Source: Alentia gelatinosa
Taxonomy: Eukaryota > Annelida > Polychaeta > Phyllodocida > Polynoidae
Direction: 5' to 3'
DNA: 64,000 nt
NCBI GenBank assembly: GCA_950022655.1
Contig: OX465584.1
Span: forward strand, 45,118,723-45,182,722
Under the pieces are notes generated by a model. The model worked only from the letters and a program-made list of their open reading frames with translations. It ran no database searches and had not been told where the DNA came from. A program made the position numbers and the translations under genes. Numbering within the stretch: position 1 is the stretch's first letter; every line of letters begins with the position of its first letter. Shown one piece after another: positions 58,882-64,000 of this stretch.

Positions 58882-58989
58882 ATGAGAGCGTCTCACAGAC
58901 ATACTGATGGCAGCTCACAGACATACTGAGAGCACCTTATAGACATACTGAGAGCACCTTATAGACATACTGAGAGCACCTGAGACATG

Positions 58990-61900
58990 GAGCGTGGCGT
59001 GGCTGCCGTCTTTTGAATTACGCCAGACCTAGTGATCAAAGCACTTTGGTACCAATGAAAGGCTACAGCCGGACTCCCTGGAAATGTGCATTTTTGGCAT
59101 TTCAGCGATACTTCCCTATCCTTAAAAAAATGCTAAGGTTGAGGGATGAATGGTATTAATTATACGGTTATCAGCTCTTTTATAGTTTTAGAAATAGACA
59201 AAGCAGGAGTATTTTGATTTGTTTTTCTTTAATGTGCTTTCGATGCTGGATATTACTCCGTATTCTTTATTAACACTGACATGAATGTTCTACCTTTCAT
59301 GAATTTACACTTAGTACAATGCCTTTGTATTTGTACTCTCAAGGAAGCGAAATAAAAGAATGGTTGCAGACAAGATAGATGACAAACATCATGATGACGC
59401 CCAATCATATCCTTATGCACAGTTAGGTGTTCACAACAAAGCAAGTACTGTGAGAAGGATTTCAAGAGGCTTGGCGTCACAGTAATCCCTCTTGACTGCC
59501 AATTTTGCCTGCTCGTAACTTTGGATTTAAATCTACATGTATTAAAGCAATTCCCTAGAACAGCAAACATAGTTTACATGAAACCTTAATCCTATTTGGC
59601 GCCGTACCAAAAATAAAAGGCAACGTCCTACAAAAGTATTGCCCAAAATGAAACCAGATTACGGATGTTTGAGTATATGTATATATTTACGAATGTCATT
59701 CTCCCAATAGCGGTCCCAGAACTATCACACAACAAATATCCATGATAGATGATATCCTTAGATCTAAGCACTAGTATATCGTTACTTTTTGGGGGGTAGG
59801 TGAACCAGATCAGAGGTTTGCATGGAAGTAAACCCCGAAATGACCAAAGTGAATTGAATGAAACATGACCACATGCAAAAATGAAGCTTCGTTAAAACAA
59901 TATATATATGCTTGTCAAGTGCCATATAGAATGACCTGGTTATCAGTACCTCTACCCGGGGATAGAACAGCGGTTTATTTTTCCTTTTCTTTTATTTATG
60001 ATAAGTTTTGCGACACAACAAACATCCAAACGGGTCGTTTATCTAACTGTAGTCTGAGCGTATATACTTGAAATGTTGACAAGACAATCACATGCATACC
60101 CATTCAGATATCTAAATTGAAATCCATTAAACAATTTGTTCGACCCTCATAAATATAAATTGATTTATTGTTATATACCTGTGGTTGCATTTCCTACGAA
60201 TACCGCCTGCTCCTAGCCATTTCGTATTTTTTTACGTTGATTTAGATTTCTATCCACGTTTGAAAACACTGGACGAGTAATCTAAAGGCTGTGGGTAATG
60301 CCACCTTTCTCTGTCATCCCCAACAGTGAAGACATACTGCTAGAATAAAGCCCAGTCGTTCTCATACTATGGCTATATGGTCTGGGAAGTAAACAAATAT
60401 TCTTACATCTGTATATATATGTGTAGGAGTGATATTTCTACCCAAATCCATCTCGTAGATTCTATCACCGACACTGTGTTGTAAAACAAGTGAGGAAAAC
60501 TAAACTTTCGGGAATTCTGGACATGTAATGTCTGACCGAACGTAAAATCAAATAAATAAAAGAATGCCTCTACATGCAAATATTTCACATTTCGGTATTA
60601 CATGTAGCTAGATTTGCAATAATCCTGAAACAACGGTGGAAAAGGGTCAGTTATTGTATTGGAAATAGGGTATTTAACCGCATGGTATATAAAGCCTCGA
60701 AACTGTCCCGGTACACTTTTGTAGATCTCATTATATTCATTCTGTTGATGAGATTAAAAGTCAACACACATGCCCACAATTAAAGTCACACCCATGTGTT
60801 TGTGGTCAACAGGAATCAAGGGCTTTATGTTGTAAATAGCCACCCCGAAACAGCAGCGTGAGGGAAATTCTCCAGTGGGCGATGTAATCAATTCCCACAA
60901 TACATAGCTACAGGGCAATAAAGGCGGTAGACCGATGGGAATAATCGGTCTCCAACTGCGGCCACTAACGCGATTGTATCCTAGTACAAAGCACATTTAG
61001 ACGAGAGTTGCATTTCAATAAGCAATCGATGTGGTGTGTTGCTTTAACCGGTGACCAAGCAGGTGTAAAATGATGACCGTTTGTCGCGCACCTCCAGTGG
61101 AACGCAGTCCGCACGGATATTACGGTGTTGGAGTTGTCCAAGTCGTGTTTGTTTGATACTAAGTGTAAATGTGTGCCTCGTGGAGATTAGGTCCACAGAC
61201 GCGTATTAGGATGGGCGAGCGGACGTGTGGATAGACGGAGTGTCCTTGTTGGAGGTGCTACGTGTCCCGCCCGAGATCTAAGCCGTTCTCTGATAGATCA
61301 GACAACCCTCCCGGGTGCTAGGATCAAGCCTTGTGGGACTCCAACGCCAACGCGAGGACATTTATCAACAAACAACGTGGAGGGTTTCTGTTGAGAAACG
61401 GCGCAACCAACAGGAATTTTGAGATATTTGAGCATGTGATTGGAGATTAACTACGTTAAAAACAATCCTTCAACAGAAGGGTTTGTTTCTACCTATCGGA
61501 TTTCCTTGGGGTATTTGGAGATCAACCCTAGGTCTCGAGTGCAGAATTCAGCGCTTTGACAAACAGCGCACCTCAAGCTCTAGGAACTCATGCAATAACA
61601 AAAGGAAGTCCCATCGGTTGAGGATTTCGTTCTGCCATTGCGTTGTCCACTCGCTTTACCCTGCCTTTGACCTCAGATTGATAGAGACAATGTAGAGGCT
61701 TACCGGTGTGCCTAGGCCTACACATGTGTGGTGAGGAGCATATATGTTATACCACAAACAAGCGGGGTGGATATTACATCACCAATTATGATCTATTGTG
61801 CTTTTACCTAACAATGTATTGAGGGGCGGCTTCCTATAACTGGATATATCTCGGCTAAGGGTAGGTGTGATAACTAGATTAGCATTTTTCATATTAGGCA

Positions 61901-62550
61901 TATCTGATGATGATTTTAAAGTTTCTAAAAGCAAGGCTTATCAAACGTGGCAAAGGTATATGTACATGTATTTGTCCTTTCTCCATAGGACCTGTAAGCC
62001 ATATATCATATTGGTATTCATATTTGTTTTCTACTTCTGTCAAACTTTGGCATTCATAATCAGTAGCTTTATAGGTAGATGATGCACTGTCCAAGCTCTT
62101 TCTCACTGATGCTTTTTGGACAGGAATCAACTAATAAACGCTTTAACCGATCGCATAGTAGTTGATATGGTCAGCATATAAAGATAAAAACAAACATCCT
62201 TGCTACAATGCAACCAGAGAGAAAGCCTAGTGCTGTGAGTCACAATCTCTTTTATCTGTATCCAACATGTTCGACAGTTGATAATGTCCAAGCTTAGCTG
62301 ATAATACCCGATACCCGCTTTCCGTACTGACATAGAAATTAATGGTTAAATGCGATTGTCTATCGCTGCTGATCAATATCACAGGAGAAATACATCTTCT
62401 GATCCACATAAATCTTTTTACAACCTCTTTGATTCCAATACAATAAAACTCACCGCCACACTCCTTTTCATCATTTAATCATGTGGACATAATTTTGGGT
62501 CATGGGGTAGGCTGTTCATACTGCTGATGACCCTTAAATGTTTTATTCAA
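58990..62550. other. intergenic, no confident gene
   Basis: 61000-61700 is richer in GC. No complete exon could be defined; a ten-residue GVPQGLILAP-like minus-strand match (about 61325-61355) is too short to call. Confidence 0.35.
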
Positions 62551-62554
62551 GTAA

Positions 62555-62836
62555 GGACTGGCGTCCACCTACTACGATAGAAATTTAGACCTACCGATAT
62601 GGCACCGATACAAAAAGCAAATATCGGAGACATATCGGGAGGGTGCAATATCATCGACATATGTCTAGACATGCCAATCCACCATGCATTGTATGGAGTT
62701 TTTATCGGTGTCTAATCGCAGAAACGTGGTCAACTGCCACGATATTAGGTGACCTTCCGACGCAATTTTCATTTTCTATCGGGAGGTGCATCGTAGACCA
62801 TATCGGTGCCATATCGTAGTAGGTGGACGCCGGGCC
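62555..62836 (+). mobile_element. PIF/Harbinger-type MITE, copy 3
   Basis: 282 bp with the same TIRs as copies 1 and 2 (first bases GGACTGGCGTCC, last GGACGCCGGGCC), flanked by TAA (62552-62554) and TTA (62837-62839). Confidence 0.86.
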
Positions 62837-63096
62837 TTAGAGGTATGGTTATCGTCGAAAAGACTTGCTGATATTGTTGTCAACACTTTAGGGCTTTACT
62901 ATTCTTTTTTAATTGTTTTTTTTTTCTCATTATTGACATAGGATTCACTCTATAAAAACATGCGTGTTGTGATCCACCACCCGGCAGGAGCTGCGGAAGA
63001 CAGCATAATGGCTGGGATAAGGTCATACTTAATTAATGGTGAAGCGTATTGACGGGAACATGAAAGACTCATAATATAAGTATGTATTTTTTATAG

Positions 63097-63280
63097 AAAA
63101 CTCCTAGTAGAGCGGATCACACGTCTTTTATCAGGAAGTCTCGTGGTGAGATGGCTCGACAGTACAGCCAGGTGGTGAGTGTCGTGTCGAAAGCCCCGGA
63201 TGAACGGACGCAGCAGGATGCACTCAGCATTGTCGGCTGGTTCCGGAAAAAGTCACGCCTCTTCGGGGAACTAGCGACAG
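63097..63280 (+). CDS. internal exon of a cyclic-nucleotide-binding-domain-type protein
   Basis: A 184-nt open exon lies between a good acceptor (TTTTTTATAG) and donor (GACAG|GTGTGT). It reads KTPSRADHTSFIRKSRGEMA, then RQYSQVVSVVSKAPDERTQQ, then DALSIVGWFRKKSRLFGELA. The P-x-E-R-T...W-(F/L)-RKKSxLF pattern is the lead-in found before the cNMP-binding beta-roll in CNBD2-like and related proteins. The exon starts in phase 0 and ends in phase 1, so neighbours must exist: the cNMP-binding fold should lie downstream, beyond this window. An alternative acceptor at TTTTATCAG (63134) or a start at ATG 63151 is possible. The identity is from memory of the family and unverified. Confidence 0.6.
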
Positions 63281-64000
63281 GTGTGTAATCAGTGCACTAT
63301 GGACAGATCCCTCAACATCTTTGTCTGTCTCTCTCACTCACTTTCTTCCTTCCTACAGCTTTCTCCAACAATAGGTTATCATTTCTTCGTTCAACCAGAG
63401 ATAGATCCCGTCCACCTCTCGTCGTGTGAATAATTTCTTTTTCCGACAGTAGGTATTACAACTTCTCCAATATATGATGTAGAAGAAATTTCATGAAACT
63501 GAAATTGCATAGCGTGGTACAATTATAACATCTCCAGTATTTGATACGATTGTGATAACCACTTTTAGGTTTAAGGATGCAATTATCTTGTTTATCTGTT
63601 TCTCGAGGATGGCAGTGTTTTTATCTAACTGTCTAGAAATCGCGTTAGCAATGTGAAATAAACCATTTGAAAATCAAATGAACGGCAATGTCCTGAAAAG
63701 GGAAGCGCATGTGGAACTCAGAGCTTGATTTCGTCGATTCTGGGCTAAGATGTGATCATTACTCTTTGATGTTTATGTCTGCGAAACATGCGAATTTCAC
63801 TTTTGTATCATACAATACATGTATGACAATTACTCCTTGCGGTTTCATTGGCGCTCCTGGAATGAGCTTTTCGTATCACTTCGTGTTCCATCATCCCTAG
63901 CATGAAGTTTAGCCTCTTTCAAAGATTTCTCGTTCATAATGCGCCAATATTTCTTACATTTAGAGTGAAGGCAATCAATGGGATATCTTTTGTAATAGTA
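63281..64000. other. presumed intron of the 63097 exon's gene
   Basis: No second exon recognised before the window ends. Confidence 0.35.

Larger units (their letters stand above)
57883..58985 (+). repeat. 22-bp satellite array
   Basis: The unit is close to AGCAGCTCACAGACATACTA plus AG, with variants (GGCATACT, TAAACATACT, CACCTCAC). Two hairpin elements (58227-58530 and 58598-58881) interrupt it, and the array resumes after each. Confidence 0.92.

Noticed and set aside
59253..59570. 105-codon minus-strand open frame
   Set aside because: No family resemblance, no supporting signals.
61320..61360. Minus-strand GVGVPQGLILAP-like text, as in reverse transcriptase motif B
   Set aside because: Only about ten residues match and no neighbouring RT motif is found.
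1..64000. tRNA or rRNA genes
   Set aside because: No B-box-like GGTTCGAATCC or rRNA-like conserved stretch noticed by eye; a tRNAscan-SE run would settle this.

Overview
This is a eukaryotic, AT-rich, gene-poor window. It has long intergenic stretches, many AT/GT/TGTA microsatellites, spliced genes with GT-AG introns, TATA boxes and AATAAA signals, and decayed copies of non-LTR, LTR, Harbinger and MITE elements. The repeat content and a pair of secreted His/Gly-rich proteins suggest a marine invertebrate, most likely a mollusc. That placement is inference, not something the sequence proves.

Genes. The best-supported host genes are two paralogous three-exon genes for small secreted His-Gly-rich proteins, tail to tail: one on + (46605-49435) and one on - (56357-55088). 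Each has a TATA box, a 43-nt first coding exon for a signal peptide, a short phase 1-1 second exon, a long repetitive last exon and an AATAAA. At the right edge (63097-63280) there is one convincing internal exon of a larger gene, resembling the N-terminus of cyclic-nucleotide-binding-domain proteins. A weak candidate first exon lies at 41369-41433. Everything else that looks coding is broken: a Harbinger transposase (27564-28335) and probable Myb/MADF partner pieces (about 21.9-23.1 kb), an LTR-retrotransposon integrase (9.3-9.7 kb), reverse-transcriptase pieces (11.5, 15.8 and 38.0-38.8 kb), a GNAT acetyltransferase copy with two frameshifts (29950-30567), and a multi-frame remnant at 0.35-1.1 kb.

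Mobile and repetitive layer. There are three PIF/Harbinger-type MITEs of about 282 bp with TWA target duplications. A ~1 kb TIR element carries one of these MITEs inside it. An LTR family is present as an interrupted 3' LTR (9979-11311) and a solo LTR (18185-18906). A 22-bp satellite lies at 57.9-59.0 kb, with a 62-bp minisatellite (6.3-6.6 kb) and a degenerate tandem block (20.8-21.5 kb).

Main discovery. At least eight long DNA hairpins (4.8, 5.5, 10.5, 37.8, 40.5, 45.3, 52.3 and 54.4 kb, with further copies at 58.2 and 58.6 kb) share an architecture but not a stem sequence. Each arm pairs with its partner. The best-preserved stems carry tandem G.A/A.G mismatches at three fixed positions, about 29 and 26-27 nt apart. 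The tip is usually a GNA triloop (often GCGAAGC, a known ultra-stable DNA mini-hairpin). The outer G.A site lies 16 nt from a 5' TATC end and 15 nt from a 3' module that begins TTATCCTACC and ends GGTAGGATAA. A second family obeys the same ruler with a different module (TTATTACCCACC...GGTGGGTAATAA). Because the mismatches are G.A on one strand and C.T on the other, only one strand should fold well. This suggests a mobile element recognised as folded single-stranded DNA. Two copies inserted cleanly into the 22-bp satellite confirm that hairpin plus module move as one unit.
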